Shown here: one piece after another, positions 1 to 8,590 of the stretch
Layout of the letters: the number at the start of each line of letters is the position of its first letter
Numbering within the stretch: the first letter of the stretch is position 1
DNA from: Chitinophagales bacterium
Lineage (GTDB): Bacteria; Bacteroidota; Bacteroidia; Chitinophagales; JADIYW01
Assembly (NCBI GenBank): GCA_023957215.1
Contig: JAMLHH010000009.1
Location: forward strand, 1-64,000
Length of the DNA stretch: 64,000 nt
Direction: 5' to 3'
Notes under the pieces: generated by a model
Databases searched by the model: none
Told to the model about the DNA's origin: nothing
The model's input: only the letters and a program-made list of their open reading frames with translations
Program-made: the position numbers and the translations under genes

Positions 1-177
1 GATGAATATAAGACCTTTTTATAAATAAATATTTATTTATCGAATGAAAACTATAACTCAAAGGGATGTGTATCTGTAAAAAAGACTGATTTTGCTTTGG
101 GATATTACACACTTTTGGGGACACTATCAAAACTTTTTGCAGAAACAGACTTTTAGCCTGACTTGTGATGATAAAAA

Positions 178-204
178 CAAAAAAATAGCCCCGTTTGGGG
201 CTAT
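178..204 (-). terminator. Rho-independent terminator after the toxin/immunity operon
   Basis: An 8-bp perfect stem (ATAGCCCC / GGGGCTAT, 185-204) with a GTTT loop is followed, read on the minus strand, by a run of T. It lies 38 bases past the stop of the 250-residue gene and probably ends the leftward transcript. Confidence 0.75.
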
Positions 205-242
205 CACTATTTTATTGATTGTATGTTCTTCTATCAATTGTC

Positions 243-995
243 TTATAAAACCAGATTGGATTTATAAAATATGCTTCTTGCTCTTTTCAGCTCATCTTCA
301 TTTAATATCCAACTGTATAAATCGTCTATTATATGATTTAGCTGTCCTAAATTGTTTTCATCTATTATTTGATGAACTGATTTACTTGCTATTTCTTTTT
401 TTAGATGCGTTTGACTGATAATATTTGTTGCAAAAATGTCTCTATAATATCCATCTTTCACCATGTGTCTTTCCTTATTCCATTTTGCTATATCTTCTTC
501 TGATGTTTTAGTTGTCCCTTTAACATATTTGGAATATTGACCTGAACCAATAGCAAATATTTCTGGGTATTTATCCTTTCTCCCGTAATACATGTAGCCG
601 TATTCAATACTGAAATAACTATGTATATATTTGGTGAAATCTGACATGCTGAAATCAATCAATCCATGATTGAAGTATATCATAATTCCTTGATTATAAC
701 CAAATGCTATATCCACACTTAGTTCAATTTCTTCATTGGCATTTCTACGTGTGATATTTAGATATACATAGCTTATATTTTCTCTGATTTTCTTTTTAAA
801 GGAGTCAATTTTTCCATCGTAGTCTTTGTAAGTTGAAGTTGTATATCCTCCATGTGTAAATTTTATATCCTTAGCAGAAAAGTAATCCTCTATTTCTTTT
901 ACTAAAGCAGATACAGATAATGTAGTTTTCGTTATTTCCGTACAAATAACAAAACAGTCTCTATCGACCTTTTTCTTAAATAAATCTAAGAGCAT
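243..995 (-). CDS. Hypothetical protein, probable immunity partner of the adjacent Rhs tip
   Basis: This 250-residue cytosolic-type protein has no signal peptide, no membrane segment and no family I recognise. Its ATG shares one base with the stop codon of the preceding Rhs tip (TAATG), so the two are translationally coupled. In polymorphic-toxin loci the gene directly after the toxin tip normally encodes the cognate immunity protein, which neutralises the toxin in the producing cell. The immunity role is therefore inferred from position only. The C-terminal part is acidic and mostly helical-looking, while the middle is rich in Tyr, Ile and Phe. A terminator follows at 178-204. Confidence 0.55.
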   Translation of the reverse strand: MLLDLFKKKVDRDCFVICTEITKTTLSVSALVKEIEDYFSAKDIKFTHGGYTTSTYKDYDGKIDSFKKKIRENISYVYLNITRRNANEEIELSVDIAFGYNQGIMIYFNHGLIDFSMSDFTKYIHSYFSIEYGYMYYGRKDKYPEIFAIGSGQYSKYVKGTTKTSEEDIAKWNKERHMVKDGYYRDIFATNIISQTHLKKEIASKSVHQIIDENNLGQLNHIIDDLYSWILNEDELKRARSIFYKSNLVL

Positions 996-2200
996 TACTT
1001 TAAGTTGAGTATTTGAAAAATTTTCAATGGGTCTTTAACATCTACAGAACCGGTTATCCCTTTCAAATTTTGAAAATTTGCGTTCCTATAAATTAATCTT
1101 GCTGGAATATCCGTTTTGGACTGTACTTCAATAGCTTTTACAGCTCCTCCTTTATACAAAACTCCCACATCCGGTCTCGGACCATATTTATAAGGAACTC
1201 TGCCGACTGCTCCAAGTTTTTTATACCCTAAATCAAGAGTAACTTTTTCAACTTTTGGGTTTAAAGCATATCTAAATGCCCAATAATAGCTTGTAGTAGC
1301 GTGACCTGCTGTACCTGTTTGCTGGGCTGTACCTACTATTTTTGAGGGAGCTGTTGCTACTCTATAAGCTCCTGCTCCTCCGAAAAAGCCTAAGCCGATA
1401 TCTCCTGTTGTTGCAATGGCATTTGCTGTGTTATCACTCGCACCCATTACTTTTGCTGTAGAAGACAATCCTTGGTATGTAAAGCTTTCTGTACTTTTTC
1501 CTGTAAATAATTGACGTATTCCTGATTGAAAATCATCAGCCCCATGTGATAGAGCAATAGCTCCTCCTACTTTAGTCAACATGGTTGGTTCTGGTGTGAG
1601 TAGTAGTCCTACTCCTCCTACCATCTGTAGGGTTCCAGAGGCTGCTTTTAAACCTCCTGTAAATCTATTTACTAAGCTACTATTCGAGTTATTATCCTCA
1701 CTACTACTCTCTCCTCCCTCACCATTTTCATCTATTTCAGAGATAGGACTATTCGCATAATAAGCATATGTACTCTGCCATACATATTCACTTTCTCTTG
1801 GGTCTGGTGAGAACATTCTGCCTATCTTAGGATTATACATCCTCGCTCCTAAATCGTAAGTCCCAAACCTGCCATATATCTCGTCTATGTTTTCTGCCCC
1901 GTTCCAGGCATACCTATACCCTCCTCCCTCCGCATACTGCGCTCCATCCGGGCAGACCATCTGCTTGATCCAGCCCTCTCTCAGCTCAAAGTCGTCTATA
2001 AAATAGTGGTTGGGAGACAGCTTAGACTCACCTATAATCAGTATAGGAATCGAAGACTCCACAGCAGTGAAGCGCAGTGACACACTATCGCTGATATCCA
2101 AACTGTCTATCGTCATGCCGGTATAACTCAGATACATATATGAAAGATAAGGATTTTGTTTGGATATTATACGCTTTTTTGTCATCACAAATAATATCAC
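995..2200 (-). CDS. Orphan Rhs C-terminal fragment with PD-(D/E)XK-like nuclease tip (tip A)
   Basis: This is the 3' end of an Rhs/YD-repeat toxin without the large upstream shell. Residues ~70-165 match the end of an Rhs core: a YRYAWNG box, then a YDLGARMYNP-type motif, then a PDP and a YAYYANSP motif. After an ENGEGG junction comes a variable Ser/Gly/Ala-rich segment (~165-300) and a compact C-terminal domain. That domain has Asp344 in RPDVGVLY and Glu358/Gln360/Lys362 in EVQSK, spaced as in PD-(D/E)XK-type toxin nucleases, so DNA or RNA cleavage is a reasonable guess. The annotated ATG lies inside DNA that is shared with tip B, so the start is uncertain and the gene may be a silent cassette. 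The core part is richer in GC than the tip. The downstream immunity candidate overlaps by one base. Confidence 0.7.
   Translation of the reverse strand: MILFVMTKKRIISKQNPYLSYMYLSYTGMTIDSLDISDSVSLRFTAVESSIPILIIGESKLSPNHYFIDDFELREGWIKQMVCPDGAQYAEGGGYRYAWNGAENIDEIYGRFGTYDLGARMYNPKIGRMFSPDPRESEYVWQSTYAYYANSPISEIDENGEGGESSSEDNNSNSSLVNRFTGGLKAASGTLQMVGGVGLLLTPEPTMLTKVGGAIALSHGADDFQSGIRQLFTGKSTESFTYQGLSSTAKVMGASDNTANAIATTGDIGLGFFGGAGAYRVATAPSKIVGTAQQTGTAGHATTSYYWAFRYALNPKVEKVTLDLGYKKLGAVGRVPYKYGPRPDVGVLYKGGAVKAIEVQSKTDIPARLIYRNANFQNLKGITGSVDVKDPLKIFQILNLK
2121..2169. repeat. Direct repeat at the 5' edge of Rhs tip A (partner at 4133-4181)
   Basis: These 49 bases match 4133-4181 at about 46 of 49 positions and lie at the same place relative to the two Rhs tips. 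Both copies encode an ISKQ-x-PYLSYMY-x-SYT peptide on the minus strand. Similarity stops abruptly beyond the ISKQ codons, so this may be a recombination edge of the displaced cassettes. A second, almost identical block (~1905-1995 and ~3650-3740) lies inside the two genes. Confidence 0.75.
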
Positions 2201-2287
2201 TTATCTCCATGTTCTTAAAGTCACTTATTATCTACTTATTTTTCTAACAAAATCATGGGAGTTGTGGGGCTAATCCATCATACGTAT

Positions 2288-2725
2288 TTATTTGGCTTCC
2301 CTATGCTTTCCATCAGGTTTATAGTACTCAATTTCTAATAACCATTTGATTGCAGTATCCTTCTCTATCAAATCATCACAACTATCATCAAGCAATAGAT
2401 CTGAATTTTTATAATTACCTTCTTCAAATATTACCTTATATACTTTACCTACACACCATGGATTATCAGGCGTACAATTAGAAAGCTCGTTTTTATCTAA
2501 TCCTATAAGACCTTTCACATAACTACCATTTAAATAAAAAACGTATTGAATATCTCTATTTCCTCTTGTAGAAATACTGACTTTTGATATTACTGCACAT
2601 TTATATACTGGTGCATTTAATCGTTTATTTTTCAATCTATTTTGATTTAAATATGCAGCAGCAAAAAATAAAACTCCAAAAATAAGGGCAAGTAAAACTT
2701 TTGTATTTTCTGTAAAACTCTTCAT
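2288..2725 (-). CDS. Small membrane-anchored protein, probable immunity partner of Rhs tip B
   Basis: This 145-residue protein has one N-terminal hydrophobic segment (about residues 10-26) followed by a soluble domain with three Cys residues (in NCTPDNPWC and DDSCDD) and a GKVYKVIFEEGN motif. I recall similar small single-span proteins next to polymorphic toxins in Bacteroidota, but I cannot name a family. It starts two bases after the stop of Rhs tip B, so it is co-transcribed with it and is the natural candidate for its immunity protein. The membrane anchor suggests it acts at the cytoplasmic membrane. Function is inferred from position. Confidence 0.5.
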   Translation of the reverse strand: MKSFTENTKVLLALIFGVLFFAAAYLNQNRLKNKRLNAPVYKCAVISKVSISTRGNRDIQYVFYLNGSYVKGLIGLDKNELSNCTPDNPWCVGKVYKVIFEEGNYKNSDLLLDDSCDDLIEKDTAIKWLLEIEYYKPDGKHREAK

Positions 2726-2727
2726 TT

Positions 2728-4149
2728 CTAGTCTTCTTTTGTCTTGCCTTCTCCTATTTTATTTACAATCACTTCTTTAATAAAATCTTGCGTAACATTT
2801 GTTAACTCTGGTAAAAGCTTCTTGAACATTTCTGGATCGGTATCTTTTAATGCACCTTGAAGTTGCTTAGCGTGTTTATCCATTAAAAAGGAAGCAGCCA
2901 TCGCTGATAGGGCTTCTGCGCTTGAAGCCGTAAAATCTTTACCTGCAAAAGTAGTCGTGAAATTTCCATCTTTAAAGTCAACACCCGCTGATAACATATC
3001 CAAAATAATATTGCCAAATAATCCCTTCACAGGTAACATATCTAAACCAGCATCGACAAAATCTATTTTGGAAATATCTCCACCACTCAGGCTGTAGTGT
3101 TTGAATGCTGCATAAAGAAATGTAGCTGTATATCCACTAACACCTAACAACGGTGTAGCCAGTACTACTTCCGCAACGCCTCCAAGTTTGTCGGCAGCAG
3201 CATAATAGGGAGTAGGGTCATACGAGTCAGGGTTAGGTGTAAAATTATGCCATCCTGGCTTAACCTCTCCTTTTATAATATTTGCAGGAATGGTCTTGTC
3301 GGTATAGTACATATAGTTATTCCCATTCTTATTAATCCACCAGTATTTCTTTGTGATATGGTCATAAATATAGAAAGTAATTGAGTTGTTAGATTCGGTT
3401 CTTTGGTATCCTTTACCAGTATATCTTGTCCATCTTTTTGGTCCTGCCAATGGCTGATTTCCATCTTCATCAGTAAAATAAACTGGGTTGTTAAAATGAG
3501 TAGAATAGGATGAAAGGAATGGAAATTTATTTATATAAGGCTCTATATTCCAACGTTTTCCTAATCTCGAATCATAGCCAAAATCTCCAAAAGACAAGTG
3601 CCTTCCTTTGCCTTTTACTTCGTCATCGTTTTCATGTCCATTAAACCCATACCTATACCCTCCTCTCTCCGCATACTGCATCCCATCCGGGCAGACCATC
3701 TGCTTGATCCAGCCCTCTCTTAGGCTATAATCGTCTATGTAGAAATGATAAGGAGATACTCCCGACTTTCGTCCATTGATAGCCAGTATTAACTCAGGCT
3801 CTGTAGCGATAAATACCAGACTGAAAGTATCTGATATATGGCTTGATACCGTAGCTGTATCTGGATATAAAAACCCCTGATCAAATAGAGAGGAGCGCAA
3901 CAAAACAGTCTCTACCGAATCTAATTCGCTGATTCCAGCCGTTTGCAATACGTACTGTATCCGATACGGCTTACCTACTTTTAAATTAGATAATCGTCGA
4001 TAGACAGCCCCACTCATCATTAAAGAATCATCCTCCTCCCAAGATTCCACCATATCCACCCGCATCCTCTCGCCATTCGCATCATAAGAAAGAACGCCCG
4101 TATAAAGGGTGTCTCCCTGATGACTCATGCTAGTATAACTCGGATACAT
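2728..4149 (-). CDS. Orphan Rhs C-terminal fragment with an unknown tip (tip B)
   Basis: This 473-residue fragment belongs to the same Rhs lineage as tip A. It retains more of the shared upstream part: a SYDANGERMR motif, a beta-rich segment of about 130 residues and the REGWIKQMVCPDG block. The core ends differently, with a FDFGYDSRLG-like motif and an NPVYFTDEDG junction near residue 232. The tip (~233-473) has a Tyr/Trp/Asn-rich part, then Ala/Gly-rich hydrophobic stretches (~315-345 and ~365-390) and a Lys-rich helical C-terminus; I see no catalytic motif. The shell and any secretion signal are missing, and the first ATG lies in the repeat shared with tip A. Whether it is expressed as drawn is unclear. 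Confidence 0.65.
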   Translation of the reverse strand: MYPSYTSMSHQGDTLYTGVLSYDANGERMRVDMVESWEEDDSLMMSGAVYRRLSNLKVGKPYRIQYVLQTAGISELDSVETVLLRSSLFDQGFLYPDTATVSSHISDTFSLVFIATEPELILAINGRKSGVSPYHFYIDDYSLREGWIKQMVCPDGMQYAERGGYRYGFNGHENDDEVKGKGRHLSFGDFGYDSRLGKRWNIEPYINKFPFLSSYSTHFNNPVYFTDEDGNQPLAGPKRWTRYTGKGYQRTESNNSITFYIYDHITKKYWWINKNGNNYMYYTDKTIPANIIKGEVKPGWHNFTPNPDSYDPTPYYAAADKLGGVAEVVLATPLLGVSGYTATFLYAAFKHYSLSGGDISKIDFVDAGLDMLPVKGLFGNIILDMLSAGVDFKDGNFTTTFAGKDFTASSAEALSAMAASFLMDKHAKQLQGALKDTDPEMFKKLLPELTNVTQDFIKEVIVNKIGEGKTKED

Positions 4150-4181
4150 ATATGAAAGATAGGGATATTGTTTGGATATTA
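4133..4181. repeat. Direct repeat at the 5' edge of Rhs tip B (partner at 2121-2169)
   Basis: This is the second copy of the 49-base sequence described at 2121-2169, again at the 5' edge of an Rhs tip. From 4182 to 4430 there is no credible gene; the region is T-rich on the plus strand. At about 4360-4378 it carries a partial copy of the left arm of the next terminator (AAAGAGGCTGTCCGAAA). Confidence 0.7.
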
Positions 4182-4430
4182 CATGCGCTTTGGGGGAGGA
4201 TATCTTTTTGAGGTTTTCCCTACTCGGTTTTCAGGGCTTCATTTTTCATTTATTTTCGGCTCTTTTTCGCTTTTTTCGAGGACTTTTTATTGCTTTGGCA
4301 GAGCCACACCATTTTTTTACCCCTTTTTTTTGCTGCGAAGTAGTGAGAGAATGAAAAAGAAAGAGGCTGTCCGAAAAGTAAAATGAAAGCGATGAGAATT
4401 GCATAAACGAAATCTAACTCCATCACCTAC

Positions 4431-4477
4431 CCGAATAAAAAGAGGCTGTCCGAAATGGACAGCCTCTTTTTATTCGG
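4431..4477. terminator. Long perfect bidirectional terminator
   Basis: Two perfect 21-base arms (left arm CCGAATAAAAAGAGGCTGTCC at its core AGAGGCTGTCC) surround a GAAAT loop, with A-runs and T-runs inside the arms so that it can end transcription in both directions. It directly follows the M23 peptidase gene, which stops at 4494 on the minus strand. Confidence 0.85.
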
Positions 4478-4493
4478 ATTTTAAGTTTTAAAA

Positions 4494-5783
4494 TTAATTT
4501 GCCTTCGCAAAAAGGCGGTCGGAATGGGAGTAATTGTTGATAGGATGCAGAGTTGTTAACTCTTGATTGATGATACTAAATTGTGACAGATAATCAGATT
4601 TTTCAATGCCTTTTAAAGCTCTTGCAAATCGAAGATTCTCATTAAAAGGATTGACTTGTACTCCATTTTTCCAAAAACGATAACAAACATGTGGTCCGGT
4701 AGCCAATCCGGTCGAACCAACATAACCTATCACTTGCCCTTGTTTTACCCGAGTGCCGTTTTTAATACCTTTGGCAAATCTTGACATGTGCAAATATTGT
4801 GTTGTATAAACATTATCATGTTTGATTTTGACAAAATTTCCATTGAATTTGGTAAAAGTTGCCGCTATTACCACACCATCCGCAGTTGCCAAAATAGGTG
4901 TTCCCTGTGGTGCTGCAAAATCAGTACCCAAATGTGCCTTGTTGGTTTTCAAGATGGGGTGAAATCTGTTCTTATTGTACTTAGAAGAGATACGACCATA
5001 CTTCAATGGCTTCTCCAAGAAACCCCTTTCTAAAGAATTTCCTTCATTATCGTAATAACTTCCTTTGTCACTTTCATCTATTTTATGAAAAATTGCGTAA
5101 TGTCTTTTACCACCGTTCGATAGGACACACGCCTGAATGCGATTTGCCCTCACTGCGACACCATCTAAGGTCTGCTCTTCATATTTTATACGAATGGTAT
5201 CACCTTCACGTAATTTGTATAGATTAAAAGTGTATTTATAAATTTTATCCATTTGGTAAATCACACTCTTGGGAATATCCATCTCTTTAAAAGTGCTATA
5301 CAAGTCTCCTTTGATAATCCCTGCTACTTCCCTATCTTCCGTTACTACTTCTTTTTCTTGAATATTGGCATTTGGATTTTCCCGATCAAGATCCAAAACG
5401 ACAAATTCCCTGTAATTTTTTTTCAGAATGGCATATTTTAATTCGCCACTATTATTTTTAATCAGAGTCGTTTCTAATCCGGCAATGCTATAATTTAAGT
5501 TGACGATTAAAATGGCCGCTTTTCTCACCTTTTCATATAAGGTGTTACTTACCCCATTTTTTAATAGGACATTTTTGAAAGATTCTCCTTTTTTGGGGTA
5601 ATAAGTTGTCATTGACAGAGTATCGATTCTGATGCCCATATAATAGGTCGCATTATCACAAACGGGATTTACATAAGGTAAATATGCTATCTCGATATTG
5701 TTGAAGATTTTAAATGCTGAGGAAATCAGAAAGAACATTGTTAAGACAGAAAACAGCTTGAAAAGACTTTTTTTAGTGCCCAA
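4494..5783 (-). CDS. M23-family peptidoglycan endopeptidase (LytM domain)
   Basis: This 429-residue envelope protein should cut peptide cross-links in peptidoglycan or activate a cell-wall amidase. A hydrophobic segment at about residues 8-26 is either a signal peptide or an N-terminal anchor. The middle (~50-250) resembles the N-terminal domains of MepM-like M23 proteins. The LytM domain lies at ~262-380. It has HxxxD (H284, D288) and the G-T-x-V-K-x-G-Q-V-I-G-Y-V-G-x-T-G stretch that precedes the second motif. The usual HxH reads H365-V-C367, so a Cys stands where a zinc-ligand His normally is. A GPHVCYRFWKNG arrangement is, as far as I recall, a recurrent Bacteroidota variant and need not mean inactivity. 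It is a single gene with its own terminator. Confidence 0.85.
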   Translation of the reverse strand: MGTKKSLFKLFSVLTMFFLISSAFKIFNNIEIAYLPYVNPVCDNATYYMGIRIDTLSMTTYYPKKGESFKNVLLKNGVSNTLYEKVRKAAILIVNLNYSIAGLETTLIKNNSGELKYAILKKNYREFVVLDLDRENPNANIQEKEVVTEDREVAGIIKGDLYSTFKEMDIPKSVIYQMDKIYKYTFNLYKLREGDTIRIKYEEQTLDGVAVRANRIQACVLSNGGKRHYAIFHKIDESDKGSYYDNEGNSLERGFLEKPLKYGRISSKYNKNRFHPILKTNKAHLGTDFAAPQGTPILATADGVVIAATFTKFNGNFVKIKHDNVYTTQYLHMSRFAKGIKNGTRVKQGQVIGYVGSTGLATGPHVCYRFWKNGVQVNPFNENLRFARALKGIEKSDYLSQFSIINQELTTLHPINNYSHSDRLFAKAN

Positions 5784-6055
5784 AATGATGCAGTTTTAGT
5801 TGATTGATAATTGATTGGGCATAAAAGTAGTAAATTGTCTTTTTGGAGGAAAGCTCCAAGCTGTTAAATAAATCCTAAAAAATTAACGGCTTCTAAACAT
5901 AGAAACCATGATAATTTAAAAGTAAATGACAACTATCAAATTATATATGAAACCTTGATAACCTGAAAATTGTAATTCTCACCTAAGAAAATTCACTTGC
6001 AGATGTCTTTAGCATACACTTATTTTTTTTACATTAGCAAAAAACTAAACAAACG

Positions 6056-7333
6056 ATGAAATACGGAATAGATGCTCAAAAAGAAATATACTTACAAGGC
6101 ATGAGCGGTATCAAACCGATAGTACCTACTATATATGAAGATCTGGTCAAGGAAGCCAAAGAAAAGATGTCAGCGGAAGGTTTTGCTTATATCGCAGGAG
6201 GTGCAGGCATGGAAAAGACCATGAAGGCCAATTTGGATGCCTTTGACCATTATAAGTTGAATGCTCGTATGATGCAGGGATCTGTCAATATAGACATGAG
6301 TATCCACTTATTGGGTAAAAAGTATGATACTCCCATTATGGCTGCACCAATAGGGGCTTTAGAATTAGCACATCCAATAGCTGAAAAAGCCGTAGCTACG
6401 GCTTGCCGAGAACTTAATATACCCATGATATTTTCTAATCAGGCTTCTGTCAAAATGGAAACTTGTGCATCAGAATTAGGTTCTACGCCGCGATGGTTTC
6501 AACTCTACTGGAGTAAATCTGACGATTTGGTACAAAGTTTTGTCAGTCGTGCCGAAAAATGTGACTGTGAAGCCATTGTTGTCACTTTAGATACAACTAC
6601 TTTGGGATGGCGTACCAGAGATTTGGATTTGGGCTATTTACCTTTCTTGAGAGGTGAAGGTTTGGCTCAATATAGCAGTGACCCTATTTTTAACGCCATC
6701 GTTGAAGAAAGAATGAAAAATAAAGTAGGAGCAAATGATCCCAAACCTCCTATCACGCTGACGACGATAGAAAATTTATTCAAAGTCTGTAAAAACTATC
6801 CGGGTGGATTTTTAAACAATTTGACTTCCGGTAAAGCTTTGGCGGCCGTCAAAACTTTTATTGATATTTATATGCGTCCGGAATTGGAATGGGCTGATAT
6901 CAAGAGATTGAGAAAAATGACAAAACTACCTATTCTCGTCAAAGGGATTCACCATATTGAAGATGCAAAAATGGCGATAGATGCCGGTGTGGATGGTATG
7001 ATTATTTCCAACCACGGAGGGAGACAAGTCGATGGAGGAGTAGGCGCATTGACGGCTTTGGATGAGATTGCTTTAGAACTCAAAGGAAAAGCAGCCCTTT
7101 TGTTTGATAGTGGTATTCGTAGTGGTGCAGATGTCATCAAAGCTTTGGCACTTGGTGCAGATGCGGTATTGATTGGTCGCCCTTTTGCCTTTGGTGTGGC
7201 TATTGCACAAGAACGAGGTGCGACAGCAGTCTTTAAGCACTTCTTGTCTGAGATTGAAATTCAATTGTCTTTGATGGGTATCAAGAGTATCAGCGAACTC
7301 AATCGGAATGTCTTGGCGAAAGACTCTGAGTAG
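6056..7333 (+). CDS. FMN-dependent alpha-hydroxy-acid oxidase/dehydrogenase, lactate oxidase-like
   Basis: This is a 425-residue TIM-barrel flavoenzyme of the family that holds lactate oxidase, lactate 2-monooxygenase, L-lactate dehydrogenase LldD and glycolate oxidase; it oxidises a 2-hydroxy acid to the 2-keto acid with FMN. Visible family marks are an N-terminal YIAGGAGMEKT segment, a substrate-side QLYW motif, the catalytic His320 in SNHGGRQVDG, and the FMN-phosphate motif DSGIRSGADV followed by ADAVLIGRPFAFG. An insertion of about 60 residues between the QLYW region and the catalytic His (~195-260) recalls lactate 2-monooxygenases, but I cannot fix the substrate. No SD sequence is visible. 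A TACATTAG box just upstream may be the -7 promoter element. A membrane protein follows after 33 bases. Confidence 0.88.
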   Translation: MKYGIDAQKEIYLQGMSGIKPIVPTIYEDLVKEAKEKMSAEGFAYIAGGAGMEKTMKANLDAFDHYKLNARMMQGSVNIDMSIHLLGKKYDTPIMAAPIGALELAHPIAEKAVATACRELNIPMIFSNQASVKMETCASELGSTPRWFQLYWSKSDDLVQSFVSRAEKCDCEAIVVTLDTTTLGWRTRDLDLGYLPFLRGEGLAQYSSDPIFNAIVEERMKNKVGANDPKPPITLTTIENLFKVCKNYPGGFLNNLTSGKALAAVKTFIDIYMRPELEWADIKRLRKMTKLPILVKGIHHIEDAKMAIDAGVDGMIISNHGGRQVDGGVGALTALDEIALELKGKAALLFDSGIRSGADVIKALALGADAVLIGRPFAFGVAIAQERGATAVFKHFLSEIEIQLSLMGIKSISELNRNVLAKDSE

Positions 7334-7366
7334 GACTTTTTATTTCTCTTTAGATTAGATGAAAAT

Positions 7367-8179
7367 ATGCGAACGAGAAGACCTGTTATATTTATTGTTC
7401 CAAGCATAGTCGCCTTACTTTCGTTAGGACTTTTGGGTGTTTCTGTCTGGTATCACTGGATGGGTGAATCTTCGGGTGTCGGTTCGATATTTTGTGAAGT
7501 GAGTGATGGAATTATCAAACAACCGGTCAATACTTATAGCAATATTGGATTTATTGTAGTCGGATTGTTGATAGCATGGACACAATATCGTGGCGTGAAT
7601 ATACACAATAACAATTTGCTCACGCAAGGATCATTTTTTGCAACTTTCTTTGCTACGCTCAGTGTTTTATTAGGACCGGGTTCTATGGCGATGCATGCTA
7701 CTGAGACGCATACCGGCGGATTTTTGGATATGTTGTCCATGTATCTTATCGCTTCCTTTATTTTCACTTCCGCTTTGATTAGATGGTTGCGCTTGGGCAA
7801 TCTTGCTTATCTCTTTGGTTTTTCCTTCACTCTGGGCATACAGCTTTATGTACATTGGTTGCCCTACAATGATCTGCCGATAGTAGGTTTTATCGGTAGT
7901 TTATTTTTTGCTCTCTTCCTGATACTCGCTTTTATTATTGAGATCATTGCATATCAAACTTCTAAAAAGACGATTGCCCTCCGTTATGGCATATTTGCAA
8001 TCCTTTCTATGATACTCGCATTTTCCATTTGGCAGATGTCATTGACCGGTCGCCCTTGGTGTGTGCCGGACTCTTTTTGGCAAGGACATGGTGCATGGCA
8101 TTTGTTGTGTGCATTGGCTTTGTTTTTTATGTATTTGTTTTATGCTTCCGAGGACTTCCTGAGTGCTGCCATTCGATAA
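7367..8179 (+). CDS. Ceramidase-like (CREST superfamily) seven-helix membrane hydrolase
   Basis: This 270-residue integral membrane protein has about seven hydrophobic segments. It carries the marks of the alkaline ceramidase/CREST superfamily: a CE-x-(n)-PVNTYSNIGF motif (~45-65), a GSMAMHATE...GGFLDMLSMY block (~105-130) and a C-terminal WCVPDSFWQGHGAWHLL block (~230-247). The conserved Ser, Asp and His residues form the metal site in this superfamily. The substrate may be a ceramide-like sphingolipid or another lipid amide; several Bacteroidota make sphingolipids, which makes this plausible. It is 33 bases downstream of the hydroxy-acid oxidase and may be co-transcribed. The ATG at 7367 gives a normal membrane-insertion start. 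Confidence 0.78.
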   Translation: MRTRRPVIFIVPSIVALLSLGLLGVSVWYHWMGESSGVGSIFCEVSDGIIKQPVNTYSNIGFIVVGLLIAWTQYRGVNIHNNNLLTQGSFFATFFATLSVLLGPGSMAMHATETHTGGFLDMLSMYLIASFIFTSALIRWLRLGNLAYLFGFSFTLGIQLYVHWLPYNDLPIVGFIGSLFFALFLILAFIIEIIAYQTSKKTIALRYGIFAILSMILAFSIWQMSLTGRPWCVPDSFWQGHGAWHLLCALALFFMYLFYASEDFLSAAIR

Positions 8180-8194
8180 ATTATTTTCTTTTTT

Positions 8195-8216
8195 GGTAGG
8201 CGTTCCGTCGCCGACC
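8195..8216. repeat. Hairpin repeat, family GGTnGGyGTTCCG
   Basis: A short imperfect palindrome (GGTAGGCG-TTCCGT-CGCCGACC) directly after the ceramidase-like gene. It is a degenerate member of the hairpin family also seen at 9301, 9351, 10295 and 40583. Confidence 0.5.
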
Positions 8217-8220
8217 ATCG

Positions 8221-8402
8221 CCCACGACTAAAGTCATGGGCTAATGGTACATCACTACATCACTACATCATTACGTCGGTACATTCACCTCATTATCCCA
8301 CGATTAGAGTCATGGTCTAATGATTATGTCATTGGTATATTGCTACATCATTACATCGTCACATTCACCTCATTATCCCACGACTAAAGTCATGGTCTAA
8401 TG
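8221..8402. repeat. Three copies of a ~25-base interspersed repeat in a gene-free stretch
   Basis: The sequence CCCACGAYTARAGTCATGG followed by KCTAATG occurs at 8221-8245, 8297-8322 and 8377-8402, the last two both preceded by ACATTCACCTCATTAT. Between them lie short ACATCA/TACATC-type repeats. The 8180-8590 stretch has no gene. The core is an imperfect palindrome (CCCACGAC / GTCATGGG), like REP elements. Confidence 0.7.
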
Positions 8403-8565
8403 ATTTTGCATTGGTACATTGATACATCGTTATATCGGTACATAGATACATAGATACATTCTCACATTTAGAACTGTGTTCTATTACCATCCTACAAAAC
8501 TCGTACTTTGAACTTTTAATTTTGCACTTTTATTTAACACGTGTGTAAAAACAAAATGTAATACG

Positions 8566-8590
8566 TATATTTGTATAAAACGAAGGAGAG
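8566..8590 (+). promoter_or_regulatory. -7 promoter box and strong ribosome binding site of the antitoxin/PIN operon
   Basis: TATATTTG (8566-8573) fits the Bacteroidota -7 consensus TAnnTTTG, with GTG instead of TTG twenty bases upstream (8543-8545). AAGGAG (8583-8588) is a real Shine-Dalgarno sequence, unusual in this window, and it fixes the ATG at 8591. Confidence 0.5.

Noticed and set aside
92-121. Third copy of the Rhs edge repeat at the left end
   Set aside because: GGGATATTACACAC resembles GGATATTACATGC of the 4133 copy, but the match is too short and gapped to claim.
4168-4386. Plus-strand frames upstream of Rhs tip B
   Set aside because: They are Phe-rich low-complexity translations of T-rich DNA without any protein-like features.
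8221-8402. Short CRISPR array
   Set aside because: Only three units of unequal spacing, the spacers are themselves low-complexity repeats, and there is no cas gene nearby.
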